Numbered from the stretch's first letter, positions 23,298 to 35,956 are shown. The stretch: DNA of 64,000 bases from Rhizophagus clarus (GCA_015698045.1 BLAL01000254.1:1-64000), one strand, 5' to 3'. Translations and numbers: made by a program. The notes: generated from the sequence alone by a model not told the origin.

Positions 23298-24320
23298 ATG
23301 GTCTCGCAAGAAATTTTGGAAATCGCACGAAACTATAATGAAAAAAAAATTTTCCTAAATCAAGTTTTGTTAGATTCGTCAAATGAAAATTCGAATATTT
23401 TTTCAAGAGTCAATGACCTAATGAAAGAATTTAATGATATTAAAATCAATTTACCAATATTTGAACTATTAGCACCTTCTAAACAATCACGAGCAAAAAA
23501 AGAACCGAGACCTCAAAATCAATTTATATTATATCGTAAAAATATTTCCAAAGAATTACGTAGACCAGTAGGTAAATCATCTGAGGTTGCATCATCATCA
23601 TGGAAGAAAATATCTGAACGCGAAAAAGAATTTTGGAAACAATTGGCTGTAATAGCCAAAGAAAAACATACGTCAATATTTCCTGAGTATAAATATACTC
23701 CCAATAAAAAGAAAAAAAGAAAACAATCCACGAGAAAAAGTAAAAAAGAAGCACCACAGATAATAATGACCACACCATCGGGTAAGAGTTTCGAAAAAAG
23801 GCTTTTTATATGATCATTTTCATACTTTATTAAAAATTTTTAAAATGCTTCGTTCGTATATCAGACATATCCTCCGCGATCAAGAAAAATGAGCAATTCT
23901 CATCTGCTAACCAAGAATTAGGTAAAATATTTAAGAGTTTTCTTTTTTTTTTTTTTTTGCAAAATTAAGAATAATTTTATTCTATTAACTTTTTTAAAAG
24001 CTCACCATATATCCCCATCCGTAAATCCAAATTTAACTCCACAACAAATACAACAACCACAACAACTACCACAACAACCACAACTAATTGACCCCTACTA
24101 CTATTCTGTAGAATTACCACATTACTTTCAACCATTCGCTATTATGCCTACACTTCCTATAACACATACACATTTACAACAAATATCCCATCCTCAATTT
24201 GTTATTACATCCCCAGCTGTTAGTAATGAATTTTATAATTCATCATATGAATCAGTCGACCCTGATCCATTTTTATTAAATTTACTTGATGACAATTATA
24301 ATTATTATTATGAATTTTAG
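23298..24320 (+). CDS. HMG-box transcription factor (MATA_HMG-like), 286 aa
   Basis: Three exons: 23298-23781, 23865-23921 and 24001-24320. The introns (83 and 79 bp) are GT-AG and phases agree at both junctions (G|AC and G|CT), giving 286 codons and a stop. Residues about 66-140 form an HMG box of the MATA_HMG/Sox type: RPQNQFILYRKN, then SWKKISEREKEFWKQLA, followed by a basic KKKKRKQSTRKSKK that is probably a nuclear signal. The C-terminal third is rich in Gln, Pro and Tyr (QQIQQPQQLPQQPQ), like an activation region. Proteins of this type bind the minor groove and bend DNA. In fungi the group includes mating-type and developmental regulators. This fungal lineage has many such genes, so a mating role is not implied. 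Confidence 0.88.
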
Positions 24321-24513
24321 ATGTATTACACGATAATACAGTATGTATATGTTTATTAATCAGTAATTAGTTTTTATATTATAGAAAAAAGTAGAAATAG
24401 AAATACTAGTTTATGTTCATAATTTTTTGTAAAGTTTTGATAATAAAAAATAAATTTCCGAAAATATTAACCTAATTTATATGATTCTGTTATTAATATA
24501 CAAAATTAAATCT

Positions 24514-24946
24514 TCAATGAGTGAGCACTCCAGCAGATTTTCTATTTTTAATTCCACCTACAACAGCAATCCAAATTAAAATAATTACAAGAGCTACTGT
24601 ATAACCAATTAAAAAAGATTGTAATACTAATCTTCTTCCTTTAGAAAATAAAAATTTAAATCTATATAAGTAAATTGCAAGGAAAATTCCAACTAGTGAT
24701 ACATAAATTAATATTACTAAAGGCCCATCAGGGTATTCAATTGCAACTAATGCATGTAGTAAACCAAATAATACTCCTCCTGCTATCCACCATAATGTTC
24801 CATATAACGAATCTATTCCATCATGTCTTTGTCTACGATATGCAAATATTTGTGCCCAAGTTATTACTGCAAATCCTGTCGCATATATATAATGTCCAAC
24901 CTATAAGTTTAATTTCATTATAAGTATATTATTTATTTATTTTTTC

Positions 24947-24981
<35 letters not shown>

Positions 24982-25747
24982 CTTACGGTATGTTCAAGAT
25001 CTTCCTGATAATAATTGAGAACATCATTCATCACGGGATATTGTTGTACAATTTCCGGATGTGCTGTGATAACATCTTCGATCGAGTGTTTAGCTAGAAT
25101 TGCTGTTGAATGCATTCCAGCACCTTTTGATGATTCATTATTATAAATTAATACGTGCATGATTTGACTAATTAATCAAAAGCTTTGTCCTACCTTGTGC
25201 GTAAAGTGCTGCGCCTATCAAGAACCATATGTTTAGAAACGATCGTTCGCTTAAACCAAATACTAGGAAAAGATCATCATCGAAATAAATATTTTTGCTT
25301 TAATAACAATAACAATAATATTATTGAATTGAAATAATAATTACGAAAGTTTCGGCCCTCTTGTGTTGAATCATTAAACACTTCAGATGATACCATAATA
25401 AAATACAACAACGGAAGTGAAATTACAGGTTCCAAGAACCCTATCGAAAAAAAAATATATATATATATATACATAAAATATATGGAATAATTAAATAATC
25501 ATCATGATTTTCAAAATTTTCTCTTACGATATATGTCAGCGGCAACACCATGAAATGTTACAATAACTGGAATAGCAGTAAATAAGATAATAAAAATGGG
25601 AGTAATAATCAATAAAACAATAATCCTTTTATCATAATTGACACTAAGTGGTATATTGAGAGGTATTTTTGGACTGGAGATTCCTAAACGAATTGATTCT
25701 TCAGATCTGAAATCATAACTATGCCGTGGTGAATGATGTGCCGACAT
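24514..25747 (-). CDS. Multi-pass membrane protein of unknown function, 302 aa
   Basis: Five exons on the minus strand: 25747-25528, 25440-25345, 25262-25194, 25123-24987 and 24900-24514. All introns are 70-87 bp and GT-AG, phases agree throughout, and the total is 909 bases. The protein begins MSAHHSPRHSYDFRSEES with a soluble N-terminus. About seven hydrophobic segments follow, the first being IIVLLIITPIFIILFTAI and others HYIYATGFAVITWAQIFAY and LVILIYVSLVGIFLAIYLY. A central hydrophilic loop (HSTAILAKHSIEDVITAHPE) lies between the third and fourth. I recognise no family. A small transporter or sensor is possible. It is convergent with the HMG-box gene, 193 bp away. Confidence 0.8.
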
Positions 25748-26148
25748 AATTCAAAAAAAAAAACCCAAAAAAAAACTAAAAACGAAGAAACAAGCTGTTC
25801 TTCCTTTTTCCGGATAATACTATTCTTTTTTTTTATTCTCCTTTCTTATCCAATATTATTGATATAATTATCTTTGAAATTTTTTTTAAAAAAAAAAAAA
25901 AATACAAGAAAAAAGACAAAAAAGTTTGTCAGCAAAATTAGTTGATAAAAATGGTGGCAAAGTTTTTTTTCACTACTATCGCGGAAACGTTCCAATAAGT
26001 CTATATATATATATATATATATCGAAATTTCTTGGCTGGCGCTGTCCTCTTAAAAGACGGCGTAAATATAAATTGCGTCAATTATATTCATTTATGATGA
26101 TATACGATGTCTAATGACTTCAAGAAATGATGGTTGTTACACAAACTT

Positions 26149-26285
26149 TGCGTTCCATTATTCCTTATTATTACGAAAAAAGAAAGTAGAAAGTTATTTT
26201 TAAAACAATCATTAAATATTTGCGTTCCATTATTCTTTGTTATTACGAAAAAAGAAAGTAGAAAGTTTTTTTTTTAAACAATCAA
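26149..26285. repeat. Tandem duplication of a 72-bp unit
   Basis: Two copies begin TGCGTTCCATTATTC and run through TATTACGAAAAAAGAAAGTA to AACAATCA (26149-26218 and 26221-26285). They lie between the membrane-protein gene and the 3' side of the P450. Confidence 0.8.
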
Positions 26286-26669
26286 ATGTGACGCAGTTTA
26301 AGGCGCGGAGATCATTAAATATAAATGTGACTTAGACTTTTTTAGGCTTTTAAATTAACTCTATCATATACTTGTAATTTTACTCGTTATAATCTTATTA
26401 TGTATGGCTTTGATAAATGTATTCTTCATTTTTGGCTTTGCTTTTCAATTTTTGATCAATTTTTTAAAAGCGAAGCTTTAATTAATAACTGTAAAAATTT
26501 GATTGATCGCATAGCCTCAAAACATGATCAAGCCATTTTTTTTTTTTTTTCGTAATAAGCGTAATAAATAATAAAAAATAATAGCCGTGTATATTTAAAC
26601 GTTTTTATTTATACAAAATATGTGTAATGTGTTATCCTATAATTTTCAATTGCTTAATTTTTATAATTA

Positions 26670-29014
26670 TTATTCCTTTCTTCGTTCAAATATTAAAGAT
26701 TCTTTAGATGGAACAGAAAAGGGACCCATCATTGATTTTTTTGGAATATTACCACTTTCAGTTCTAACATGATATTTTAATAAAACATGATAAAGAAATA
26801 ATTTCATAACTAAAACAGCGTAAAATCTACCAGGACATGCGTGACGACCTCCACCAAAAACCAAATAAGTTTTATCAATTTTTGATGCTGAAACATTTTT
26901 TGAGACAAATTGAAATGGTTTAAATGATTTTGAATCTGGACCATATACTGATTCAGAAAACAAACTATCTTCCGAAAAGTCAAGTACATGTCGTCCTATT
27001 ATTTAAAAGATCAAAAGTTAGTACGTTTGAAAGGATAATTAATAAAATTGTCTTTTTATTTTACCTTTGGGAACCGTAAAACCATTTGAAAAAGTAAAAT
27101 GATCAGTAGTAACAGCACGAGGAGCAATAACTAAATAAATTTTAAATTATTATATTAAACAATAATAAATAAATAAATTAAATATATTAAATGAGATATA
27201 TTACTCATATCACCGGTATGTCTAAAAGATTCTCTAATGAAACTTTCCAACTTTATCATTTTGTTAGCATCATTTAAAGTAAGTTTTCCGTTACATTCTT
27301 TATTAATTGTCGATGCTTCTTCATATAACTCATCCCAACATTGAGGATTACCGACATAATCTTATTATTTTTTTTTTTTTAAAAAAAAGGAAAAAGGTGT
27401 AAATAAAACAAATAACAAACTAAAATTAATTAAAGCGGTTAATACCGAATAAAAGATTAGCCAAAGATCTTCCCGTTGTTCCAATACCAGCAAAAATCAT
27501 AAAAGCTATTAAATCGGAAAGACAATTATAATCCACACTTGATGAATCAAAATCTGATTGTGACATGTAAAATTCCAATAAATCATTCTATAAAAAAAAA
27601 AAAGAAAAATATTAGATGGTCCAATTTGATAGTTGGAATTTTAATAAACAAACAACAATGGAATAGACGGAACTCTCAAACAGGCTATGAGGTTATTCTT
27701 AAAACACTTAATCTTACAGATGGTTCGTATGAATCACCAAGAATTTTCTTTTGTTGAATGCGATTTTCAACTATAGGCTTCATGCGGTTTATAAGAACTT
27801 TTTGATGCTTGGCAATTGGATTAAATCCAAATAAAAACGGTAATCTACAAAATTTAAAGAAAGTTTTGAAGCGATTTTTTTTTTGCGTTGTTAATGAATT
27901 AAATTATTAAAATTTGAAATTTTATATTTACGAAATTACATATTCGTGCAATTTCGGATGAATAAACGAAAAGATTGGAGGTAGAAAAAAAAACTTATTC
28001 ATGTCATCAGTTAATACCGCAAATGCATGAACGACATCATCATGTTGAGATGCTTCCTATATTTCCAAATTAATTGTTAAGAATTTAATCATGCTGCCGA
28101 GATATATACAAAATGTATGCGATATACAAAGATTTATGCCAACGCGATTTATACTGACGACGAGATAATCACATATATATATGCATGTTAAAAATCGGAC
28201 TTACCTCTCCCATACAAATATTTGCAATTGACTTTGCAGTAACATGGTTAGTAAAATCCCAAATTTCTTTAACACTTTTAGGTTCTTTAAAAAAAAAAGT
28301 ATTTTTAAAAAGAAATATCTATTTCTCCAACAAACTTAATAATAAAATTCACTTACTATTACATTCTCCAATCTGTTTATCAAGATAATAGAGAACATCT
28401 TTTTGTATTCTATCGAAATGTAACGTTAATTTTCCACTAATTTGTTCCCTAGTGGTTTTTGCATGAAAATCGATATTGACAAATGGGTCATGACCCAAAA
28501 TGAGATGTAAGGGTATTAACTATAATAATAATAATAATAATTAGGGAATTATTAATATTTTACTTAAAATTTTATATTTTAAATTAATTACCTCTCGGAA
28601 TACTTCAATTGAACTGAAATTTTCATGAGCTTTTATCATTTCAGGTATATATTTTTGTGCTACAACAGTCACTACTTTTCCGAATATAATAATATTAAAA
28701 GGTTCTCCATACTAAGATAAATTACATTTATTAAATACATTAGCGATATAAAATTCATTCAATTCATTTGAATAATACCTCTTTTAAACATTTTTTAATA
28801 AAATTCTCAGTATTAAGGAAGTAACTGAAAGTATGCCCAATCACTGGGACAGTATATGGAACGAGAGGAGGTTCATTCTATAAGAACGAAAATCGGTCAC
28901 TAATTTGTTTTTAAAATCAATTTTTTTTTTCCGATAATATACCTTACTAAGTCGTGGTGATTTGATATAAATAAAGATGATCAAAAGAAATATAAAAGAA
29001 AGCAACGCAAGCAT
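26670..29014 (-). CDS. Cytochrome P450 monooxygenase, 491 aa
   Basis: Eleven exons on the minus strand: 29014-28943, 28877-28779, 28711-28592, 28519-28357, 28284-28205, 28056-27932, 27844-27718, 27587-27446, 27360-27205, 27130-27065 and 26995-26670. All junctions agree in phase and total 1,476 bases. The N-terminus MLALLSFIFLLIIFIYIKSP is a membrane anchor for the endoplasmic reticulum, followed by the proline-rich NEPPLVPYTVPVIGH. The I-helix oxygen-binding motif is AGIGTT (in FMIFAGIGTTGRS), the K-helix ExxR is in SFIRESFR, and the haem loop is FGGGRHACPGRF with the ligand Cys. Length is normal for a microsomal P450. It would hydroxylate a lipophilic substrate using NADPH-P450 reductase. 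The substrate cannot be told from sequence. Confidence 0.92.
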
Positions 29015-31560
29015 TATGAAATTTTGTAGTATTCGTCTTGAGATTTCCTTAATTGAGAAAAAAAGTTCTTAAAAATGAAATTAGCGCAGGGACATAATCA
29101 ATAGCTTTGGGAAAATTTGTAATATTTATTATTTACGTAACGACAAAGGTTTCATTGACTATTCCCTTTACATCATTTTACATTTAATACTTCCATATTC
29201 TTTCTGAAGTTAGTCCTAAAAGAGAAAGTCTTTGTTACTTTTATATACTTTCTTGTTTAAAGTAAAAATTTGAATTCTAGAATTTCAGTGAATACATCAA
29301 GATAATAATACGAACTCAAGAATATGGTAAATCATGAATAATAATAACCGTCCTTCCTTCTAATCGTACAAACAGGAAAAAATGCGAAATTTTATTAAAA
29401 ATGGTCGGTCGACTATCAATACTGCGATAACAAATAGGAATCAACAGACACTACAATATTAGTAATATAATATTGTTATATTTGATAAAATTAAATCCGC
29501 ACCTTTTCTAAGAAAACGATAGTCAATTTTTTAAAAAATAATAATTTTTCCAGAAATAGACTAATTTTGTGACACCTAATTATGCAATTAATAATATATT
29601 TATGATTAATAACACCCTTAAAGAAATTTGTGAAATGACATATCGGAGTAAAAAAATGGGTTGACAATTGATACAATGCTTCACGTGCACTTGGGAAGAC
29701 ATAATACATATTTTGTCAAGAAAATCAGAATATATAAGCTTAAAAGTATCTTTCAAGCATTGATTACTAAAACGATTTACCAAAGCACACAATCAAAAAT
29801 GGATTGAATGGACATGTAAACATAATAATGATAGATAGAACAAACCTAAATTTATTAATGAAACAACATTTCATAAAAGCAAAACAAGCTAATTTTGTTT
29901 CAAATGCTGATCTTTATGCAGAAGTTAAAATCTATTTAAATGGACACGTAGACAAAAATTAAATTTACCAATGAAACAGTGTTTCTTCTCCTTAGAGAAA
30001 AATACTGTGAAACGACATTATAATCATATTATGGCGTGGAACTTTTGTGTAAAAAGCTAATTTTGGTTCAAATGCCGAGTTTTATGACTGGTACAGTACG
30101 CGGGTATCGGAATCGGTTAGTTTATAATTAATAATTTCTTTTATTTTCTTTTTAATACAATAATTCAATAGTCGGTTAATATTAGGTTGGAATACATAAA
30201 GCATATTCCATAAGATATTGTCAATAAACTTGAAGCTAATGATTGATGGTGAAAACTTGGTATCGTGGTGTAGAAGTTCTTCGTTTCAGAAATTTAAAGT
30301 GATGTGAAGGTCTTAGTCTATGAAGAGTAAAACAAAGGAACGAATATTTGATGATCTGAAGAAATGTTGATAGTACACTCACTAGTATTATAGTAAGAAT
30401 TCACGTGACTTATTGAGTGTCGCCCGCAAAATGGTATCCAGGTCACATTTTTATGATGTGGCAATTTACATATCCCCGTACCCTAATCCTAATCACATAC
30501 CCGAGCTATAATCCTAATTCCCTTGTCATAATCCTAACCCTAATCTCAATCCTAATAACTATCTAAGTTTTATTAGATAGTCAAATTTGAATGATGTAAT
30601 CTTCATAAGTTAAATGCATGCACAATATTTACTGTTACTCAAAAAAAAGTTTAATCCGAATTTCTCTCAAAAGTTATTTATAACCAACTGATAACTGATA
30701 ACTCCATATTCGGATGACTTGAAATAAATATTTTAATATACCGAACTTTCAGGGTAATCCTATTTATAAACTCATTCAAAAAATACAAATTTTTTTTTTT
30801 TTTTTTTTTTCAAGGTTATAAAACATTCGAAATATAGAATGATGGAAAGTCATTGAGCTTAAACTTATTTAACCCCCAACTTTGTCCCAAAAAGAATAAA
30901 TTATTGTTAAATCTGCAAATCGGATATTTATTGTTACAAAAATGTTGACCCCTCTCGTATTATTACTTTATTTTTCACAATAAGATCCAAATCTCAAAAA
31001 TTAAATACATGCATACAAAGAAAAATATTATAATTCGCAATTAAAAAAAGAAAAAAAAAAAAAAAAAAATCTCTCCTTAAATTAATATTCTTCCAAAAAA
31101 AATTCGCAGTAAATGAATGAGAGTGACGTTTCGAATCTATAAAAATGAATAACAATTAAATTCCATGTAGAAAGTAGTTTGGCGTTTTTGAAATTGATTG
31201 TTATCCAAATTAGTCCAATCAAAAATACGTAAGTTACTCTGTCAAACGTGCTACTCCTTATTCAAATGTTTATAAGGGTTAAAAAAGTAATGTAGCGTAG
31301 GACATGTTCAATTTATAGTTATATACCCAATAATAGTAACTTAGAATCTGTTATATTTGAAACACAAGAGTTATTGTGATTGTCACAGCGAATAAATATT
31401 GTTGGTTTAGGATCACATATGCAATATTTTTTTTTTTAGTTTGAACCTTTGAAATGATTGGAAGTAAATCTTCCAAAAAAAAAAAATAAAAGCATTGTTC
31501 TTTTTTGAAGATATGGAAAAATCACGGCCACTCTTTTTTCAAGCTCTTTTTTGATTGAAT
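29015..31560. other. Divergent intergenic region between the P450 and the ABC transporter
   Basis: It holds both promoters. No gene is supported. A diverged direct duplication is visible: GGACATGTAAAC, ATTTATTAATGAAAC and TAATTTTGTTTCAAATGC at about 29810-29920 correspond to GGACACGTAGAC, ATTTACCAATGAAAC and TAATTTTGGTTCAAATGC at about 29940-30090. Confidence 0.5.
30475..30570. repeat. Degenerate CCCTAA telomere-like interstitial repeat
   Basis: CCCTAATCCTAATC, ATAATCCTAATTCCC and TAATCCTAACCCTAATC form a short run of variants of the CCCTAA hexamer. It is too short and too degenerate to be a chromosome end. Confidence 0.5.
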
Positions 31561-31766
31561 TATTTTTTTTTTTTTTTTTCTTTTTTTTCTTTTTTTTTCG
31601 AATATATACACCACTTTGATAGTGTTGTTGTATTCATATTCATATAATATACATATATATATATATATATATAATTTATCATTATCACTTTTAATATTTT
31701 TATTTATTTATTTATTTATTTTTTTTTTTTTTTTTTCTTTCCTTAACCCACCAAATAAAATTCAAT
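31560..31766 (+). promoter_or_regulatory. Upstream T-rich/AT-repeat region of the ABC transporter gene
   Basis: Long T and CT tracts (31561-31600, 31717-31742) flank an (AT)n run at about 31653-31673. Pyrimidine tracts close to the start are common in fungal core promoters. No defined binding site is claimed. Confidence 0.35.
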
Positions 31767-34700
31767 ATGAGTGATATAATAAGAGAAGAAATAATTGATG
31801 ATATTGATGATAATAATAATATATTACCAACACGAACTAATACATACGTTGACAATAGAGATACTGTATTCTCTGATGCAAGTAATTCAACTTTGGTCGA
31901 ATCAATACCAAGAATAATAACAACGAACATTGATGGTAACGAAAAAATTGGTGATGATGACTATATATTTACTAAAAATAATAATACAGAAGAACAATAT
32001 AATGGTAAAAGAAAAACATCAATTTATAAACCTGTACAAAAACCTCCATTACAAATAGCTCCTACATCAGTTTTTCATATCTTCAGATTTGCCTCTCCAT
32101 TTGATTATTTTTTAATGACATTAGGAATGTTTTTTAGTATATTATGTGGTTTACTTATACCAACAATGTCATTTTTATTAGGAAAAATATTTGGCGCTTT
32201 TACAAATAAACAAACTGGTGCTATAACAAAAGAAGATTTTGATGATCAAATAAATTCTTTATTATTAAAATTTTCATTATTAGGAGTAGGATCTTTTATT
32301 TTTATTGGTTCAATGATAACATGTTGGAAATGGACTGGTGAAAGACAATCTAAAAAAATGAAACAAATTTATTTTAAATCTTTATTAAGAATGGAAATTT
32401 CATATTTTGAAAGAGATGATGTAACTTCAGGTGGATTATTAACTAGTGTAAATAAAGATACTGAAGATGTACAGGCTGTTATTTCAGAACATATGGGATA
32501 TTTGATACAAGATGTTGTCACAGTTTTGAGTACTTTTATATTGGCATTTACTCAACATGTTATACTTACCCTCGTAATATTAGCTTCTATGCCTTTAATG
32601 CTCCTTTCATTAGCTTATACTTCACATAAAGCTAGTCCATTAATTGTACAAGAACGTGATATTTTTGTTCAAGCTGGAAATGTATTAGAAAATGCGTTAT
32701 CAGCTATAAAAACTATAAGAGCATTTAATGGTGAGGAAAAAGAAGAGAAAAAACATCATGATTATTTACAATCAGCGAATAATGTTTCATCCCATTTAGC
32801 TTGGACATATGGTTTAAGATCTGGTTTAACTCAATTTCTCATATTATCATTATTTGTACAAGGATTTTGGTTTGGTGCCACACTTGTTGCTAATAAAAAA
32901 TTACTTCCAGGTGATGTTTTAAGTGTATTTTATTCTGCAATGTTAGGATTAGGTGTACTTAAAAATATTTTACCTAGAATAGTTTCAATTGAAAAAGGAA
33001 AAAATGCTGTTAATGCTATAAACCTTTTATTAGAAAAAGTCGCTTTAATGGAATTAGAAGCTTTAAGAGGTTTTAAATTATCAAAAATTGAAGGAAATAT
33101 TGAATTTAATCAAGTTAGTTTTTCTTATCCAAGTCGTCCTGATACTTGGGTATTAAGAAATATTGATTTACATATACCAGCATATCAAACAACTGTATTT
33201 GTAGGTGAAAGTGGTTCAGGAAAATCAACAATAACTCAATTAATTCAAAGACTTTATGAACCTGAAGAAGGTTTAATTATGTTAGATGGACGTGAATTAA
33301 GAATACTTAATATTTCTTGGTTAAGACAACAAATTGGTGTCGTAAGTCAAGAACCTGTACTTTTTGATGATACTATATTCGCTAATGTCGCTTATGGTAG
33401 AGTAGATTATTGGAATACCACTATGAAAGAAGTTGAAGAAGCTTGTAAATTGGCTTGTATACATGATTTCATAATGGAATTACCTCAAGGTTATGATACT
33501 TCTTTAGGTGATATGGGTAAAAAATTATCAGGTGGACAACGACAAAGAATTGCCATAGCACGTGCTTTAATTAAAGATCCTGCCATACTTATTTTAGATG
33601 AAGCATCAAGCGCTTTGGATTTGACTTCTGATCTTATGGTACAAAAAGCCCTTGAAAATTGTAGAAAAAATAGAACCACCATCGTTATTACTCATCAACT
33701 TAAACATATTGGAGATTCAGATTTGATTTACGTTATGAGTGAAGGTGAAATTGTTGAATCTGGTACAAAATCTCAATTATTAGATATTAAAAATGGTTAT
33801 TATAATAAACTTTCAGTAGATCATTCTCCAAATCCTAAACGTTGTACTCCTGAATTAGATAGTATTAATAAAAGATTAAATTCACATGTATCTCAACAAA
33901 TTAGTATAACTCCTACATCATTAAAAGCAAAAAGAGTCTCAGCAATGGATTTTTTATCAGCTGATCTTTCTTTAACTCCTCCACCAAGTGCCACTTTTAG
34001 TCGAAAATCATGGTATTTTGATGATTCTATGGATATGGATATGTTACAAGGAAGTGCTACTGCTGCATCTTCAAAAAGAAATGAAATAAATGATAATAGC
34101 ACTTCAATAAATGATATAATTAGTTATTATGAAGATAATAATGATGGTGTAGTAATCGATGTTGTAGTATCAAATTCTGATGAATTGGAATCCAAAATCA
34201 TGGAAAAACAAAAATTCCCTATTATTAAACTTATGAGGGAAACTATGGACAATAAAACTTTTTATTATATTGGGATAATTGCTTCCGTCATTAATGGTTT
34301 TGTCATGCCCGCATTCTCATTTGTATTAGCAAATTTATTAAATACATATTCAATACCTGATAAAGATGAACTTATAAGTGAATCAAAAAAATTTGCTTTA
34401 TATGTTCTTTTAATTGCCATAATAAATGGCGTATCATCACATTTTAAATATTTCTTATTGGAAAGAGCATCAGAAAGATGGGCAGTTCGTTTAAGGCATA
34501 TAGGATTTGGAAAAGTGTTACGTCAATCGCAATCATGGTTCGATAAACCCGAAAATGCTGTCGGTAGGATAACAACGATATTAACAACAGATACTGAATC
34601 ATCAAAAAATTTAATAGGACATTTCGCTGGTAATATTATATTTGGATTGGTATCATTATTTGGTGGTATAATATGGGCATTTTCTGTCGGATGGCAATTA

Positions 34701-35945
34701 ACTTTGGTCGGATTTGGATTAGTACCAATATTACTTTTAACATCAGAATTACAAGGTTTCATTCTTCAAAAATATGAGAAATCACAAAAACTTGCAACAG
34801 AAGATTCCGCAAATTCCTTTTATCAAACAATTTCAAGTTTACGTACAGTATTTTCTCTTGCGATCGAATCTGCCATGGAAAAGAAATTTCAATTATCCTT
34901 AGAAAAACCTTTTAAGATTGGTATTAAAAAAGCATTTCTCTGTGGTTTTACTAGTGGATTTTTGGAATGTTTAAATTATTTAACCAAAGTCGTGACATTT
35001 TGGTATGGTGCCAAATTAGTTTCCAGCGGAGTTTATGATCTTCAAACTATGCTCGTAGTTTGGACCTTGGTTATATTTTGTACAACATCAGCATCTCAAA
35101 TGCTTGCCACTATTCCATATTATGCCAAGAGTAAACAAGCTATTAAGACAATTGATAATATTATTAACTTACCTATAACATCAAATACTGAAGGTGTTAA
35201 ACCTGATCATATTCAAGGTACAATTGTGTTTAAAGATGTTAAATTTTCATATCCGGAAAGACCCGATATAACAGTACTTGATGGGCTAAATTTAACCATA
35301 CAACAAGGTCAAACTGTAGCATTGGTAGGAAGAAGTGGTAACGGCAAATCAACTGTAGCAGCTTTGTTGCAAAGAATTTACGAACCAACATATGGTAGCA
35401 TTATGTTAGATTATGAAGATTTAAAAGATTTACAATTACGTTGGATAAGAGAAAACATTGGTATAGTTAGTCAAGAACCAGTATTATTTGATATGACAAT
35501 CGCTGAAAATATTTCTTATGGTAAAGATGGTGCTACTAAAGAAGAAATCGAAAACTCTGCTAAACAAGTTAATTTACATGATTTTATACTTACTTTACCA
35601 AATGGATATGACACTAAACTTGGTTCATGTGGTTCTCAATTATCTGGTGGTCAAAAACAAAGAATTGCTATTGCTAGAGTATTATTAAGGGATCCTAAAA
35701 TATTGATATTGGATGAAGCCACAAGCGCTCTCGATACAACTAATGAAGCCATTGTACAAGAAACTCTTAGTCGAGCTCAAAAAGGTCGTACAACACTGGT
35801 TATCACTCATCGTCTTAAAAGTATAAAATATTCAGATAAAATTGCTTTAGTTGAGGATGGTAAAATTCTTGAATCTGGTACTCATAAAGAATTAATGACT
35901 CTTCGCGGTGGATATTTTGATTTAGTTAGAAGTGGTAATTTGTAA
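31767..35945 (+). CDS. Full-length ABC exporter, ABCB/MDR (Ste6-like) type, 1,392 aa
   Basis: A single open exon with the order TMD1-NBD1-TMD2-NBD2. The acidic N-terminus (about 100 residues) is followed by six spans (first FDYFLMTLGMFFSILCGLL). NBD1 has Walker A GESGSGKST (480-488), signature LSGGQRQR (587-594) and Walker B ending ILDEAS (Asp611, Glu612). A linker of about 120 residues rich in Ser, Asp and Asn precedes TMD2. NBD2 has GRSGNGKST (1188-1196), LSGGQKQR (1292-1299) and ILDEAT (Asp1316, Glu1317). Both VITH H-loops are present, so both ATP sites look complete. Such proteins pump hydrophobic molecules or lipopeptides across the plasma membrane. Peptide pheromone export (Ste6) and drug efflux are the main alternatives, and the sequence alone does not decide. 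It is divergent from the P450. Confidence 0.94.
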   Translation: MSDIIREEIIDDIDDNNNILPTRTNTYVDNRDTVFSDASNSTLVESIPRIITTNIDGNEKIGDDDYIFTKNNNTEEQYNGKRKTSIYKPVQKPPLQIAPTSVFHIFRFASPFDYFLMTLGMFFSILCGLLIPTMSFLLGKIFGAFTNKQTGAITKEDFDDQINSLLLKFSLLGVGSFIFIGSMITCWKWTGERQSKKMKQIYFKSLLRMEISYFERDDVTSGGLLTSVNKDTEDVQAVISEHMGYLIQDVVTVLSTFILAFTQHVILTLVILASMPLMLLSLAYTSHKASPLIVQERDIFVQAGNVLENALSAIKTIRAFNGEEKEEKKHHDYLQSANNVSSHLAWTYGLRSGLTQFLILSLFVQGFWFGATLVANKKLLPGDVLSVFYSAMLGLGVLKNILPRIVSIEKGKNAVNAINLLLEKVALMELEALRGFKLSKIEGNIEFNQVSFSYPSRPDTWVLRNIDLHIPAYQTTVFVGESGSGKSTITQLIQRLYEPEEGLIMLDGRELRILNISWLRQQIGVVSQEPVLFDDTIFANVAYGRVDYWNTTMKEVEEACKLACIHDFIMELPQGYDTSLGDMGKKLSGGQRQRIAIARALIKDPAILILDEASSALDLTSDLMVQKALENCRKNRTTIVITHQLKHIGDSDLIYVMSEGEIVESGTKSQLLDIKNGYYNKLSVDHSPNPKRCTPELDSINKRLNSHVSQQISITPTSLKAKRVSAMDFLSADLSLTPPPSATFSRKSWYFDDSMDMDMLQGSATAASSKRNEINDNSTSINDIISYYEDNNDGVVIDVVVSNSDELESKIMEKQKFPIIKLMRETMDNKTFYYIGIIASVINGFVMPAFSFVLANLLNTYSIPDKDELISESKKFALYVLLIAIINGVSSHFKYFLLERASERWAVRLRHIGFGKVLRQSQSWFDKPENAVGRITTILTTDTESSKNLIGHFAGNIIFGLVSLFGGIIWAFSVGWQLTLVGFGLVPILLLTSELQGFILQKYEKSQKLATEDSANSFYQTISSLRTVFSLAIESAMEKKFQLSLEKPFKIGIKKAFLCGFTSGFLECLNYLTKVVTFWYGAKLVSSGVYDLQTMLVVWTLVIFCTTSASQMLATIPYYAKSKQAIKTIDNIINLPITSNTEGVKPDHIQGTIVFKDVKFSYPERPDITVLDGLNLTIQQGQTVALVGRSGNGKSTVAALLQRIYEPTYGSIMLDYEDLKDLQLRWIRENIGIVSQEPVLFDMTIAENISYGKDGATKEEIENSAKQVNLHDFILTLPNGYDTKLGSCGSQLSGGQKQRIAIARVLLRDPKILILDEATSALDTTNEAIVQETLSRAQKGRTTLVITHRLKSIKYSDKIALVEDGKILESGTHKELMTLRGGYFDLVRSGNL

Positions 35946-35956
35946 AAGTATGCTTT

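Noticed and set aside
30475-30570. A chromosome end
   Set aside because: The telomere-like run is under 100 bases, degenerate and flanked on both sides by intact genes.
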